A DNA stretch of 64,000 nucleotides. Origin: G020354785 sp964521285. GTDB taxonomy: Bacteria; Bacteroidota; Bacteroidia; Bacteroidales; UBA10428. This document shows, piece after piece, positions 1 to 9,266 of this stretch. The stretch covers positions 99,828 through 163,827 of the forward strand of contig CAZFQS010000007.1 of NCBI GenBank assembly GCA_964521285.1, written 5' to 3'. The position numbers and the translations under genes were made by a program. The notes under the pieces are model-generated. The model did no database searches, was not told where the DNA came from, and saw nothing but the letters and a program-made list of their open reading frames with translations. Position 1 is the stretch's first letter. Each line of letters begins with the position of its first letter.

Positions 1-2494
1 TGTTATAATCTTTTAATCTTGCCTGTGCAATTAAATATTCTAACAAATTTGTAAATGTTGAAATGTTCTTTTCTCTTATATCCAGGTTTTGAATAACTGA
101 TTTAAGATTTCCGGTTGCATTTTTCTCTAAATATCTCAGAAATAAATCGACGTTCTTATAAGAATCTGTTTTTATACTAATCAATAATTCCATCATGTCG
201 TTATCGGAATAGCCACTGCTTAAACCTTTATCCCACAAGTAATTCAGCAAATCCCCGGATGTATAAATATCCTTCTTTTGCGAATCAAAACCGATTAAAA
301 TATTTGTTAGATTTTCATTCTGCATTAATAGTATGCTTTGATAAATAAAATCAATATCAAGCTCTGATGATAAATAATCCATAAATAATTTATTTACTTC
401 ACTGGCATCAAATTTTTCTTTGGTTGCTTCATCTGAGAGGTAATTATATAGATCAGTTATACTAGTGATATTGACTTTTTCCCAGTTAATGTCTTCAAGG
501 TATTCTTTTAAATCGCCTTCGGCAAATTGAATAATTTTTAATAATTCTTCAGTACTTACTTTTTCTGTAATTTCATCAGCAGGTTTGACGGAAGTCTCCT
601 CAATTACAGGAGTGTATTCAACGGTTACATCGTGGGTATTTGTAATGCCATTATCATTTGTCAATTTGAAGGTTAATAGATTAGTTCCTTGTTCAGGTTT
701 GAACTGATATACGAATTTTTTTCTTTTAATTTCAAAATTTTCTCTATTTATAAGAATTCCATTATTATAAATTTCAATAATAAGATTTGTATTTTTTTCC
801 AGATTTAGTCTAATTGGTATAATTTCATCTGAACTGACTATATAGTTATCTTTTTTAATCTCTAATTCAGGAATACTGGTTAATTTCACATCTTCTTCCG
901 TAGTTATTTCCTTCAGTTCAGCAATGAGTTCTGTTTTGATTTCTATTTCATTATCAGGATGGTCTATTGGAATAGATATTTCCTTAGATGTCGTTTTTAC
1001 TCCATAACCTTCTGTAACTATCCTGAAATCACCCTGAGTAGCATTAAGTGTATATGAGCCATCATCATTAATACTGGTTTCGTCAATTGTCTTATTAGTA
1101 TATTTTTCAATTAGTTTTATCTTTATTTCATCGTAATTAGTTTTGATATCGGCACCTTTTTCTGCCTTGCCCAGTAAAATAAATTTTCTTGGGTGTCTTT
1201 CAGAAAATACTTCAACTTTGAATATATCATTTAACCCATATACTTCATCGGGTTTATATATTGAATAATATGCATATTGATCATCTTTTCCCGGAGCAAA
1301 GAAAAGATCATCACCTGTAGTATTAACAGGGGGCCCCAGATTTACAGGAGTACTCCACCTGCCATTTTCTGAAAGTGTACTGTAAAATATGTCATAACCT
1401 CCCATATTATAGTGTCCAAGGGAACTGAAATATAAAGTTTTACCATCTGTGGTTATAAAAGGAGTATCTTCGTTATATATTGAGTTAATAACATTTCCAA
1501 GATTTTCTGCCGGCCCCCAGTCTCCGTTATCTGTTTTTTCTGATTTATAAATATCCAGACCGCCGTACCCACCTTTACGATTACTTGTGAAATAAAGGGT
1601 TTTTCCGTCAGAGGATATTGAGGCGTGTGATTCCCAGTATTTTGTATTTATATTGTCATTTAGTTTTTGAAGTTTTGACCATTTACCATCTATTAATTTG
1701 CTGGCATATATATTACCGTCGTATCCATCGCTTCTATATGCAAATATTTCATCTCCTTTATAAGATATGCCTGTAGAATAGGAATTTCCATCCAGCGCAA
1801 ACTCAGGAGTCAGATTAACAGGATAGGCCCATTTACCGCTATCTTTTTTAGAATAGAAAATTGCATCGTAAAATATCAATTTTCTAGTGTATACCATAGA
1901 TGCTCCGTCACCAGAAATAACAGGATTTATATCAGAGTACTGGCTATTAATTATATCACCCAGGTTTTCTGAAATAACATATTTTGGATTAGCTTTTAAC
2001 TTAAAAGCTATTTCACAAGCTTTTATTTGTCTCTTTACTAATTCCTCATCATAAATTTCAGGATTTAATATCTCTAAAAATTCTTTGTATCTGTCTATTG
2101 CTTCATCCAGCCTGTCATTTATCCTATATGCAGTTCCAAGGAAGTAAAGTGCTTCAGGAGGTGCTTTTCGTTCTTTAAGTGAGCTCGGATTGCATTTTTG
2201 GTCGATATTCTCGGCAGCTTTTAACAGGTAACTAATAGATTTATTTTTCAGATAAGGATCATTTAAATAGCATATTCCAATTTTGAAACTGATATTGTAA
2301 TTTTCAGGATCTTCAGCCAGTAATTGCTGATATAAAGGAAGAGCATCTTTATATTCCTCAAACAAATAATAAGACCCTGCTTCGAGAAATAAGCTTTTAG
2401 TATCGGAGGCAGGTTGACTGTAAATTGCTAAGGAAAATGATAATACAAACAGTAATTTGCCAATAATTTTAAGGTAATGCTTATTAATGTTCAT
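1..2494 (-). CDS. TPR / PD40 beta-propeller / carboxypeptidase-regulatory-like envelope protein (3' end outside window)
   Basis: The frame is open from an ATG at 2494 to the window edge, giving at least 831 residues with no stop, so the C-terminus is missing. It starts with a signal peptide (hydrophobic IIGKLLFVLSFSLAIYSQ). TPR-like helices follow (about residues 30-160), including an FEEYKDALPLYQQLL segment. PD40/WD40-like blades come next (about 190-420), with motifs SSDGKTLYFTSNRKGGYGGLD and TTDGKTLYFSSLG. A CnaB/carboxypeptidase-regulatory-like segment lies around 430-500 (DDGSYTLNATQGDFRIVTEG). From about residue 640 to the edge there are helical repeats. TPR plus PD40 plus a regulatory-like fold is the plan of Bacteroidota PorE/OmpA-type periplasmic proteins, but the terminal OmpA domain cannot be seen here. 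The role is probably periplasmic or outer-membrane-associated; the specific function is unknown. Confidence 0.8.
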   Translation of the reverse strand, partial: MNINKHYLKIIGKLLFVLSFSLAIYSQPASDTKSLFLEAGSYYLFEEYKDALPLYQQLLAEDPENYNISFKIGICYLNDPYLKNKSISYLLKAAENIDQKCNPSSLKERKAPPEALYFLGTAYRINDRLDEAIDRYKEFLEILNPEIYDEELVKRQIKACEIAFKLKANPKYVISENLGDIINSQYSDINPVISGDGASMVYTRKLIFYDAIFYSKKDSGKWAYPVNLTPEFALDGNSYSTGISYKGDEIFAYRSDGYDGNIYASKLIDGKWSKLQKLNDNINTKYWESHASISSDGKTLYFTSNRKGGYGGLDIYKSEKTDNGDWGPAENLGNVINSIYNEDTPFITTDGKTLYFSSLGHYNMGGYDIFYSTLSENGRWSTPVNLGPPVNTTGDDLFFAPGKDDQYAYYSIYKPDEVYGLNDIFKVEVFSERHPRKFILLGKAEKGADIKTNYDEIKIKLIEKYTNKTIDETSINDDGSYTLNATQGDFRIVTEGYGVKTTSKEISIPIDHPDNEIEIKTELIAELKEITTEEDVKLTSIPELEIKKDNYIVSSDEIIPIRLNLEKNTNLIIEIYNNGILINRENFEIKRKKFVYQFKPEQGTNLLTFKLTNDNGITNTHDVTVEYTPVIEETSVKPADEITEKVSTEELLKIIQFAEGDLKEYLEDINWEKVNITSITDLYNYLSDEATKEKFDASEVNKLFMDYLSSELDIDFIYQSILLMQNENLTNILIGFDSQKKDIYTSGDLLNYLWDKGLSSGYSDNDMMELLISIKTDSYKNVDLFLRYLEKNATGNLKSVIQNLDIREKNISTFTNLLEYLIAQARLKDYN

Positions 2495-2787
2495 CAAATT
2501 CTTTTCTTATAAAACAAATTTAACAATAAAATTCAAATAACTAAAAATGATTACTTGGATACTAATTCTATTAATAAAGGTAAATATAAAAACTATTAAT
2601 ATAGTGAGTAAAAACATTTATGGACAGTCTAATAAGAAATAAAGGTGGTAAAAATAGAAATATTACTGCCAGTACTGTGAAATTAAAAGATTAACAATAA
2701 ATTCGGAGATATAAATATCCGATTTTATAGATTTACGGAATTGTTAATAATTAAAATTTATCTGGTTGTCAGAAATGATTTGAATAT

Positions 2788-4749
2788 TCAGGTAATTTTT
2801 CGTCCCAGGCAGGAAAAGCCTTTAAACAGTATAGACAAGTCATTAATAATTTTATAATCCTTTGCATATAGCATATTTACTTTTTCTATTAATTTTTTAT
2901 TGGTTATCTTCCTGTTAAGTCCATCTAAAGGTGATAGAATTCCTTTTTTTAAATTTGGAAGGTTAGTATGTATTCCTCCTGTAGTCCCGTAATAGCCAAC
3001 AAAAGAATAAATACCGAGCAACACAGCAAAAACATTTACGACATATCGCGCAGGATTTTTAACAAAGAATATTGAAACCGGACAACCGGCAATTAAAATC
3101 AGGGAAATGCAAATGTCAAGCATTCTTTTTTTCCTCCTGTTAAGACTTCTCGAAATGGTATTAAAATTAACAATATAGAGGTCTCCTGCAGTATTAATTG
3201 AATTGCTGCCTATTACTGAAAGACTTTCAGGAGGAGCAATTTTAAAATCTATATTTTTATCAGTAAATTGAAGCATTGTTTTAATTATGCTCTGGGAAGT
3301 CATATCTTTTGCGCAGAATATTAGTTCATCAACCTTATTAATTTCGACAATATCTCTAATCTGGGTTATATTACCGATAAAATCTGATTTTAGGCTTTTT
3401 TCATCCGGACTCACAATACCAATTAATTCGGGTTTAATCTGAGTTTGTTTTAAAATTGAATAAACCCGGCTACTTTCCTTTTTATTTCCAATTATTATTA
3501 TTCTTCTTCTTTTTTTAAGAATTTCAAATTTAAAATTCTTTTTGTCCACAAAGTATAACATAAGTCTGATTCCAATGGTTGAAATGAGAGTCCAGATTGT
3601 CCCAAATAGTATCAGGGCTCTGGAGAACCTGAGATTTTCAGGTAATAAAGCATAAATAATCAGGATAAAAAAGGTGCCGAATATAACACCCCGGAATAAT
3701 GCTCCAATTTTTACAAGTTTTTCATATCCACCTGAAAGAAATATTGATATAATCCATACTAAAATATAAGCGGGTACTACTAAATTAAGATATTCCTCCG
3801 GATAACTTCTTTCAATAATATTACCCCATAAAGGTGAGATAAGATAATAAGCAAGATAAATCATTAAAACATTAAGGATCGGATTTACTGTGGTGATTAT
3901 TGATCGCCGGAGGATAGCAAATACTGCACGAAAATATATGGCAATATTTATTAACAAACTGAAAAAACTTGCATTTTTCCTGGAGAAATGTTTTTTTGCA
4001 AAAATTATCATAGCATTATAGAATAACACAACGTAGTTAATGCTTCCTTTTTTTGTACTTTCTCCTTTATAATGTATTATTGTTGTTTTGGGGAAATAAT
4101 AGTTTTTATATCCGGCTAATTTTATTCGATAAGATAAGTCAATATCTTCTCCATACATAAAGAAATCTTCATCTAATAAGCCTATCTCAATAAGTAATTT
4201 TGTTCTGACAAGAATAAATGCACCAGTCAGGACATCAACTTCATGAATTTTTTCTTTATCAAGGTATCCAAGATGATATTGTCCGAATCTCCTTGATTTG
4301 CCAAATAATGCTGATAATCCGAAAATCTTATAAAAGGCAACAGATGGAGTTGGGAGGGAACGTTTTGATTCAGGGAGATAATTACCTTTTCCGTCGATCA
4401 TTTTAACACCCAGGCTCCCGGCATCATCATGAGTTTCCATAAATTCCAGACATTTCTCAAATGTATCTTCTTCAACAACTGTATCCGGATTTAATATCAG
4501 CACATATTTACCGGTTGCTTTTTTAATGGCCTGATTATTTGCTTTGGCAAATCCAACATTTTTTTTATTTTCAATAAGATTTACTTCAGGAAATTTGTCT
4601 CTGATCATCAAACATGAGCCATCAACAGAATTATTATCAACAACAAATATTTCGGACTTAATATTTCTTGATGAATTCAGAACAGAATGTAAACACTGTT
4701 CAAGGAAATATTTAACATTATAGTTTACTATTATTACTGAAAGATCCAT
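2788..4749 (-). CDS. GT2 glycosyltransferase fused to a membrane, nucleotide-binding-like and degenerate sugar-phosphate-transferase-like tail
   Basis: The protein has 653 residues. Residues 1-260 are a GT-A family 2 glycosyltransferase of the rhamnosyltransferase (WbbL-like) type: SVIIVNYN near the N-terminus, VVDNNSVDGS at 36-45 and the metal-site region NPDT at 87-90. Four or five membrane segments follow (about 265-400), then a Rossmann-like stretch (RRRIIIIGNKKESSRVYSIL) like the CoA-binding-like domain in front of polyprenyl glycosylphosphotransferases. The end starts with KRMLDICISLILIAGCPVS, the usual membrane entry of those transferases, but the catalytic cytosolic part is much shortened. 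I infer a role in building a cell-surface polysaccharide or LPS glycan at the inner membrane. The GT2 call is secure; the activity of the tail is doubtful. Confidence 0.8.
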   Translation of the reverse strand: MDLSVIIVNYNVKYFLEQCLHSVLNSSRNIKSEIFVVDNNSVDGSCLMIRDKFPEVNLIENKKNVGFAKANNQAIKKATGKYVLILNPDTVVEEDTFEKCLEFMETHDDAGSLGVKMIDGKGNYLPESKRSLPTPSVAFYKIFGLSALFGKSRRFGQYHLGYLDKEKIHEVDVLTGAFILVRTKLLIEIGLLDEDFFMYGEDIDLSYRIKLAGYKNYYFPKTTIIHYKGESTKKGSINYVVLFYNAMIIFAKKHFSRKNASFFSLLINIAIYFRAVFAILRRSIITTVNPILNVLMIYLAYYLISPLWGNIIERSYPEEYLNLVVPAYILVWIISIFLSGGYEKLVKIGALFRGVIFGTFFILIIYALLPENLRFSRALILFGTIWTLISTIGIRLMLYFVDKKNFKFEILKKRRRIIIIGNKKESSRVYSILKQTQIKPELIGIVSPDEKSLKSDFIGNITQIRDIVEINKVDELIFCAKDMTSQSIIKTMLQFTDKNIDFKIAPPESLSVIGSNSINTAGDLYIVNFNTISRSLNRRKKRMLDICISLILIAGCPVSIFFVKNPARYVVNVFAVLLGIYSFVGYYGTTGGIHTNLPNLKKGILSPLDGLNRKITNKKLIEKVNMLYAKDYKIINDLSILFKGFSCLGRKIT

Positions 4750-4831
4750 GTATTATTAAACAAAGAAATCAAATTTATAATATTTTTAATATAGATAAAT
4801 TTTATTGTATTAAAAAAAGAGGTTTGTAAGA

Positions 4832-5569
4832 TTATTTAGGCAGGTTTTTTGCACACTCCATAAATGCCATTCTACATGCATTTTTATCTCCTAAAGAACA
4901 AGCTTTGTGAAAATAAGGGCAGGCGCTTTCTTTATCTTCCAAACGATAATAAGACATTCCTAAATTAAAAAATGTAACAGGATTATCATGACTTAGATTT
5001 ATGGCTTGTTTAAAATCATTAACTGCCAGATTGTAATCTTTCAGTTCGTAATAAACCATACCTCTGCTATGGTATGCACTGGCATTTGTGCTATTTAATT
5101 CAATTGATTTGGTCAGATCTTCTATGGCCAATTCATACTCCTGGAGATTAGTATTTGCTACAGCCCTGTTTAGGTAAACCTTATAAAAATCAACAGGTTG
5201 TTCCAGTTCAAAAATTTTGTTAAAATCATTTATAGCTTTATAATACTTTTTTCTTGAGATATTTATTAATCCCCTTAAATAGTATAACTCGCTTTCAGCC
5301 GGAAATTCAATAATAGCCTCATTGACACATTTTGATGCTTCCTTGATTTCATTCATCTGATAGTAAATATTTACTCTTTTCTCCAAGGCCATGACATTCC
5401 CCGGAGATAACACTAATGCATTTTCAACTTTTCTTAGTGCTTCACTAAAATTAGATTTCTCGAGCTCTGCATCGGCTTCCTGCAACAATATATTAATTCT
5501 GGGATTGTCTTGTGTTAATGCTTCCAGATTAACAAAGAATATAATCAGAATAACAAAGGCTGGTTTCAT
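4832..5569 (-). CDS. Secreted tetratricopeptide-repeat protein
   Basis: The protein has 245 residues. An N-terminal signal peptide (residues 1-20, FVILIIFFVNLEALTQ) is followed by about five TPR units, recognisable by the repeated pattern of A-Y/L-x-x-R-G and Y-x-x-A-I-x-D-F-x-K (for example KYYKAINDFNKIFEL, EYELAIEDLTKSIEL and DYNLAVNDFKQAINL). The last unit carries three Cys in ACPYFHKACSLGDKNAC, typical of the terminal Sel1/TPR unit of Bacteroidota periplasmic TPR proteins. It is probably a periplasmic protein-interaction scaffold; no partner can be named. It lies about 80 bp upstream of the glycosyltransferase gene on the same strand. Confidence 0.85.
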   Translation of the reverse strand: MKPAFVILIIFFVNLEALTQDNPRINILLQEADAELEKSNFSEALRKVENALVLSPGNVMALEKRVNIYYQMNEIKEASKCVNEAIIEFPAESELYYLRGLINISRKKYYKAINDFNKIFELEQPVDFYKVYLNRAVANTNLQEYELAIEDLTKSIELNSTNASAYHSRGMVYYELKDYNLAVNDFKQAINLSHDNPVTFFNLGMSYYRLEDKESACPYFHKACSLGDKNACRMAFMECAKNLPK

Positions 5570-5717
5570 ATAACCTTCAAATATATAGGATTAATTTATT
5601 GTTCTAATTTAAAAATTATGGTATTGTATAACAATAAAACTTGCAGTTATTTATAAACTTCACTAAAAATTTATCAGAAATTTTATACAGAAAATCAAGA
5701 ATGTTCTTCTGAATTTA

Positions 5718-6563
5718 TTACTTAGCAAGCTTTTTTAAATCGGAAGCTAACAGGCCATCCGGATTCTTATTGTCTATTTTGTGATAATCGAAATAGTAAA
5801 AGTTCGCGTCACCGGCACCAATAATTATTTTATAGCATCTTGCATTTATTTTTGTTCCTTCCGGACCAACCTTATGCAAAAAGACTACATCATCCCTTCG
5901 ATCTTTTATCGCCTGTTCAATTTCTTCTTTTGTAACAATTTGAAATTTATAGGGATAAATTTTCTTTATCCTTGCAGCAGAATTTATTTCTCCTGAAAGC
6001 TCATTTTCAAGTATATACAAAGTCTTCCCTCTGATATCTTTTATATTATCATTGTAATGTTTAAATACATTTGCTGAAACAATCTCCGGGTGATCTTTAA
6101 TAAGTTTTACGTGATTTTGAATAAATCGAACCAGTATCCCTAATTTATATCCATAATATTCTTCTTCTACATTATAATATGCAACAGGTACTGATGCTAT
6201 ATCAGGCATTTGATTCATCCTGAAATAATCTCCTCCAAGCGATAGATGAATAAATCTGTATCTGGCATCTGTCTTATCGTGCTCAAAACTAACCTGCGTC
6301 ATGTATAAAAAAGAATATTTTGGATCAAGTCTTTTTTCTTCAAATTCACTAAATGAAATAAAGTCGTAATCAGTTATTTCCCATTCCTGTTCCATAACCT
6401 CTTTAATAACATAATTATATTCAAGAAGCGGATTATTTGGGAGAACAACAAGTGTTTTCGTCAGGAAAAACGCATTAACATCTTCCCTTGAGGGTATATA
6501 TCCCTGGGAAAATAAGGAAATTGCCAGATTGGCAATAAGAAATGAGGTGGCTATTTTTTTCAT
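5718..6563 (-). CDS. Secreted hypothetical protein, 281 residues
   Basis: I do not recognise the family. The N-terminus is a signal peptide (residues 1-19, ending LAISLFSQ). The body is a mixed alpha/beta protein rich in Tyr, Lys and Glu with no evident catalytic motif. The segment KTLYILENELSGEINSAARI resembles the start of a small alpha/beta fold, and the end, DGLLASDLKKLAK, is helical. It begins only 8 bp downstream of the next secreted hypothetical (6572-7255) on the same strand, so the two are almost certainly co-transcribed and may act together in the envelope. Confidence 0.7.
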   Translation of the reverse strand: MKKIATSFLIANLAISLFSQGYIPSREDVNAFFLTKTLVVLPNNPLLEYNYVIKEVMEQEWEITDYDFISFSEFEEKRLDPKYSFLYMTQVSFEHDKTDARYRFIHLSLGGDYFRMNQMPDIASVPVAYYNVEEEYYGYKLGILVRFIQNHVKLIKDHPEIVSANVFKHYNDNIKDIRGKTLYILENELSGEINSAARIKKIYPYKFQIVTKEEIEQAIKDRRDDVVFLHKVGPEGTKINARCYKIIIGAGDANFYYFDYHKIDNKNPDGLLASDLKKLAK

Positions 6564-6571
6564 ATTTATAA

Positions 6572-7255
6572 TTATTTTACAGGAAAATATAATGGATTTC
6601 TTTCATTAAATCGCCTGATATACAAAAACTTAAGTTGCTTTTTCTTTCTGTTCCTAAGTGAGACATATTCATCGTGTAATTCAGGATCCCGCATAAGTAG
6701 TAATTCAACGCTGGCGACATTATAGTCTAATATATTACCGGTTTTAAAGTCTAGCAAATATTGGCGCATTTCAGTTGTTGAATAGGCCGAAGACCTTGAT
6801 CCATAAGGATAATAACGATAGTCATAATAGGAATATGGATAATAATAATTGTTATTATAAGCAGTATGATTGGCTACAAAATGACAGATATTTCCTAATA
6901 TATTAATTCTGTAAAATCCGTCATTTATATTAACATACAGACTTTTATTATTCGAATATCCCCATATTTTCTTAGTTTGAATTTCCTGTTTCACACCAAA
7001 ACTGTCATAATAATATACTTCTTTTGACTCTAGGACTCTGGTAAAAAAATATGGTTCATCATAAGCAACAGAAGATATGATCCTTGATTTTGGTATAGGG
7101 CGGTTATTTACTGCTTGTTCAAAATTTATATAAATTCCTTCATTAAGTTTAAATTCGGGTGTATATCTTACAAAACCAGTTGAATCACTTTGACCGAATA
7201 AAAGCGAATTAAAGAATATACTTAGTACCAATAACGGGTATATATCTTGTTTCAT
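6572..7255 (-). CDS. Secreted hypothetical protein with a tyrosine-rich segment
   Basis: The protein has 227 residues and a signal peptide (YPLLVLSIFFNSLLFGQ). No domain is recognised. Residues 133-151 contain 11 Tyr out of 19, interspersed with Asn, Pro and Ser. The C-terminus is basic (LRNRKKKQLKFLYIRRFNERN). It is the upstream gene of a two-gene unit with the hypothetical at 5718-6563, from which it is separated by 8 bp. The intergenic space upstream of it (7256-7487) is shared with the divergent histidine kinase gene. Confidence 0.7.
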   Translation of the reverse strand: MKQDIYPLLVLSIFFNSLLFGQSDSTGFVRYTPEFKLNEGIYINFEQAVNNRPIPKSRIISSVAYDEPYFFTRVLESKEVYYYDSFGVKQEIQTKKIWGYSNNKSLYVNINDGFYRINILGNICHFVANHTAYNNNYYYPYSYYDYRYYPYGSRSSAYSTTEMRQYLLDFKTGNILDYNVASVELLLMRDPELHDEYVSLRNRKKKQLKFLYIRRFNERNPLYFPVK

Positions 7256-7487
7256 AATGTTTAACTGAGTTAAAACCGGCCTTATAACAAATTTACCTTT
7301 TTATTTATAAACCTTAAAAGAATAACGATATTAATTAAGCATATATTTTTCTAAAAGAGTAGATTTTTAATCAACTTGAAATTTTTTTACTATGGTCATT
7401 TATAGTAATTCATTTAATTTATTTTAACTAAATTTATGTTTATATTTAAAAATTCCATAAAAACATTATACAATTTAAAATATAATA

Positions 7488-9266
7488 ATGGGGTGGCTTA
7501 AAAGATCACTTGATTCCATTACAAATAAGCATGTTACTACCACAGATTCAGATATAATCAATAAAATAATAATACTATATTTTTATTGCCTGGTTGCATT
7601 TGTGTTTTTTCTTATTTACGGTATTGCTGCTGTCGTTTATAAAAGTTATGTGTTATCGGCATTTCTTTTGGCATCTTCATTAATTAGTATATCATGTTAC
7701 TTTTATTTAAAAAAGACGGGAAGATATGTTATCAGCAGCTATGTATTAGTTTATCTTACAGCTGTTAATTTTTTGTTCTTACTCGTATCAGGAGGTATTT
7801 CCGGTACAGGATTTATCTGGATATGTGTATTCCCCTTATCAGTAATTATTTTACTTGGCGCCGTTAAAGGAATATATTACTCGGCAGGATTCTTTATAGC
7901 CTGCCTGATTATACTATTATTAAACGGAGTATTGTCACCTCAGTTAAATTATGATTTGGTATTTTCTATCAGGTTACTTGGTGCATATATTGCAGTACTT
8001 TTGGTGGTTTATGTTTTCGAATTTCAAAGAAACTATAATAATCAGAAGCTGATCAAAACAATGTTTGAAATAAAAGATGAAAATAGCAGGAAAGATTATT
8101 TCTTATCTCAACTTTCGCATCAGATAAGAACACCTCTGAATAATATTACTGTTATTTCAAACATGTTAAAAAGGGCAAAACTTGACTCTCAACAAAGAGA
8201 CATATTTGATACAATAATTGCATCTACAAATAATCTGGTGAATATTGTAAACAACATTGTAAAGGTGGCAAATATAAAACTGGAAGATGAAGTTATATCA
8301 AAGGTTAGTTTAGATTTATATTCAACTATTAACTATACACTGAATTTATTTAGAGGTCAATACCGAAACAAGCTGAACTTTAATTTAATTTTTCCCAGAG
8401 AAATTAAAAACAATTTATGGGGTGATCCTGTCCTGATAAAGCAGCTCTTTATTAATCTTATCGGAAATATTATTGAACTTTATGATCAAAAAAAGATAAA
8501 TATTACTGTTAGTGTTAATATAAATATTAGTGTTAATATAAATAAAGAAACAACAAAAAGCACAGAGTTATTATTTAATATAGAATGTCCTTTATTAACA
8601 CTCCAGAAAGATGATTCCGGTAATTACTATGTTAAAGCAGACAGGAAGGATATTAAAACTGATGAAAAGGGGTCCGTTAAAAATTATTTCGATGTGACTA
8701 TCACAAGAAGAATTATTTCTGCTTATAAAGGAGAGCTGGAAATCTCCCTGGATAAAGATCGAACAACAGTTTCCTTTATACTTAAATTCGATAAGTATGC
8801 GAAAATAGAGCCTTTATATAGGAAGGAAGAATTCATTAGTAAGACCGATGAATTATTTATAAAGACTCGTAAAAAAATCGATATAAAAGACTCAAATATT
8901 CTTTTAGTAGAAGATAATGCTGTAAATCAAAAAATAATATTACTCAGCTTAAAAAACAATGTTCGAAATATTGATGTAGCTAATAATGGCAAAGAAGCCC
9001 TGGATAAATTCGTTAAATCAAAATATGATCTCATCTTAATGGATATACAGATGCCTTTTATGAATGGCATTACAGCTACAAAAAAAATAAGGGAAGTTGA
9101 AATTAGCACAAATACTCGTATTCCGATTATTGCAATAACCGCTTATGCACTGGCAGGAGATAAAGAAGCATGTTTGGCTGCAGGAATGAATGATTATATT
9201 AGCAAGCCGTTTCAGGTAGATGTTCTTATTCAGAAAATGAAAAACCTGCTTGAACAGGATGACTAA
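7488..9266 (+). CDS. Hybrid sensor histidine kinase/response regulator with degenerate ATP-binding domain
   Basis: The protein has 592 residues. About six membrane segments (27-177) form the sensor part. A dimerisation/phospho-acceptor domain follows, with an intact H-box LSHQIRTPLN (His211). The catalytic domain keeps an N-box-like INLIGN (322-327), but no D-x-G-x-G (G1) or G-x-G-L-G (G2) motif is visible; the expected G2 position reads KNYFDVTITRRII. The receiver domain (about 468-590) is canonical: Glu475/Asp476, phospho-acceptor Asp519 in LMDIQMP, Thr551 and Lys573 in SKPF. An 18-bp tandem duplication adds residues NINISV near 345. It may act as a phospho-acceptor or relay component more than as an active kinase. 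Its 3' end overlaps the convergent SpoIIE-type gene by 4 bp. Confidence 0.85.
   Translation: MGWLKRSLDSITNKHVTTTDSDIINKIIILYFYCLVAFVFFLIYGIAAVVYKSYVLSAFLLASSLISISCYFYLKKTGRYVISSYVLVYLTAVNFLFLLVSGGISGTGFIWICVFPLSVIILLGAVKGIYYSAGFFIACLIILLLNGVLSPQLNYDLVFSIRLLGAYIAVLLVVYVFEFQRNYNNQKLIKTMFEIKDENSRKDYFLSQLSHQIRTPLNNITVISNMLKRAKLDSQQRDIFDTIIASTNNLVNIVNNIVKVANIKLEDEVISKVSLDLYSTINYTLNLFRGQYRNKLNFNLIFPREIKNNLWGDPVLIKQLFINLIGNIIELYDQKKINITVSVNINISVNINKETTKSTELLFNIECPLLTLQKDDSGNYYVKADRKDIKTDEKGSVKNYFDVTITRRIISAYKGELEISLDKDRTTVSFILKFDKYAKIEPLYRKEEFISKTDELFIKTRKKIDIKDSNILLVEDNAVNQKIILLSLKNNVRNIDVANNGKEALDKFVKSKYDLILMDIQMPFMNGITATKKIREVEISTNTRIPIIAITAYALAGDKEACLAAGMNDYISKPFQVDVLIQKMKNLLEQDD
8511..8544 (+). 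repeat. 18-bp in-frame tandem duplication in the histidine kinase gene
   Basis: The unit AGTGTTAATATAAATATT at 8511-8528 is repeated at 8529-8544, with the last two bases of the second copy differing. It inserts six residues in frame, producing SVNINISVNIN inside the degenerate ATP-binding domain. The likely origin is replication slippage. Confidence 0.8.

Noticed and set aside
2638..2651. 14-bp sequence AATAAAGGTGGTAA found also at 17197-17210
   Set aside because: An exact 14-bp match between two places is expected several times by chance in 64 kb of AT-rich DNA; the flanks do not match.
2699..2722. Hairpin with arms TCGGA / TCCGA downstream of the glycosyltransferase gene
   Set aside because: The stem has a bulge and no clear U-run; too weak to call a terminator.
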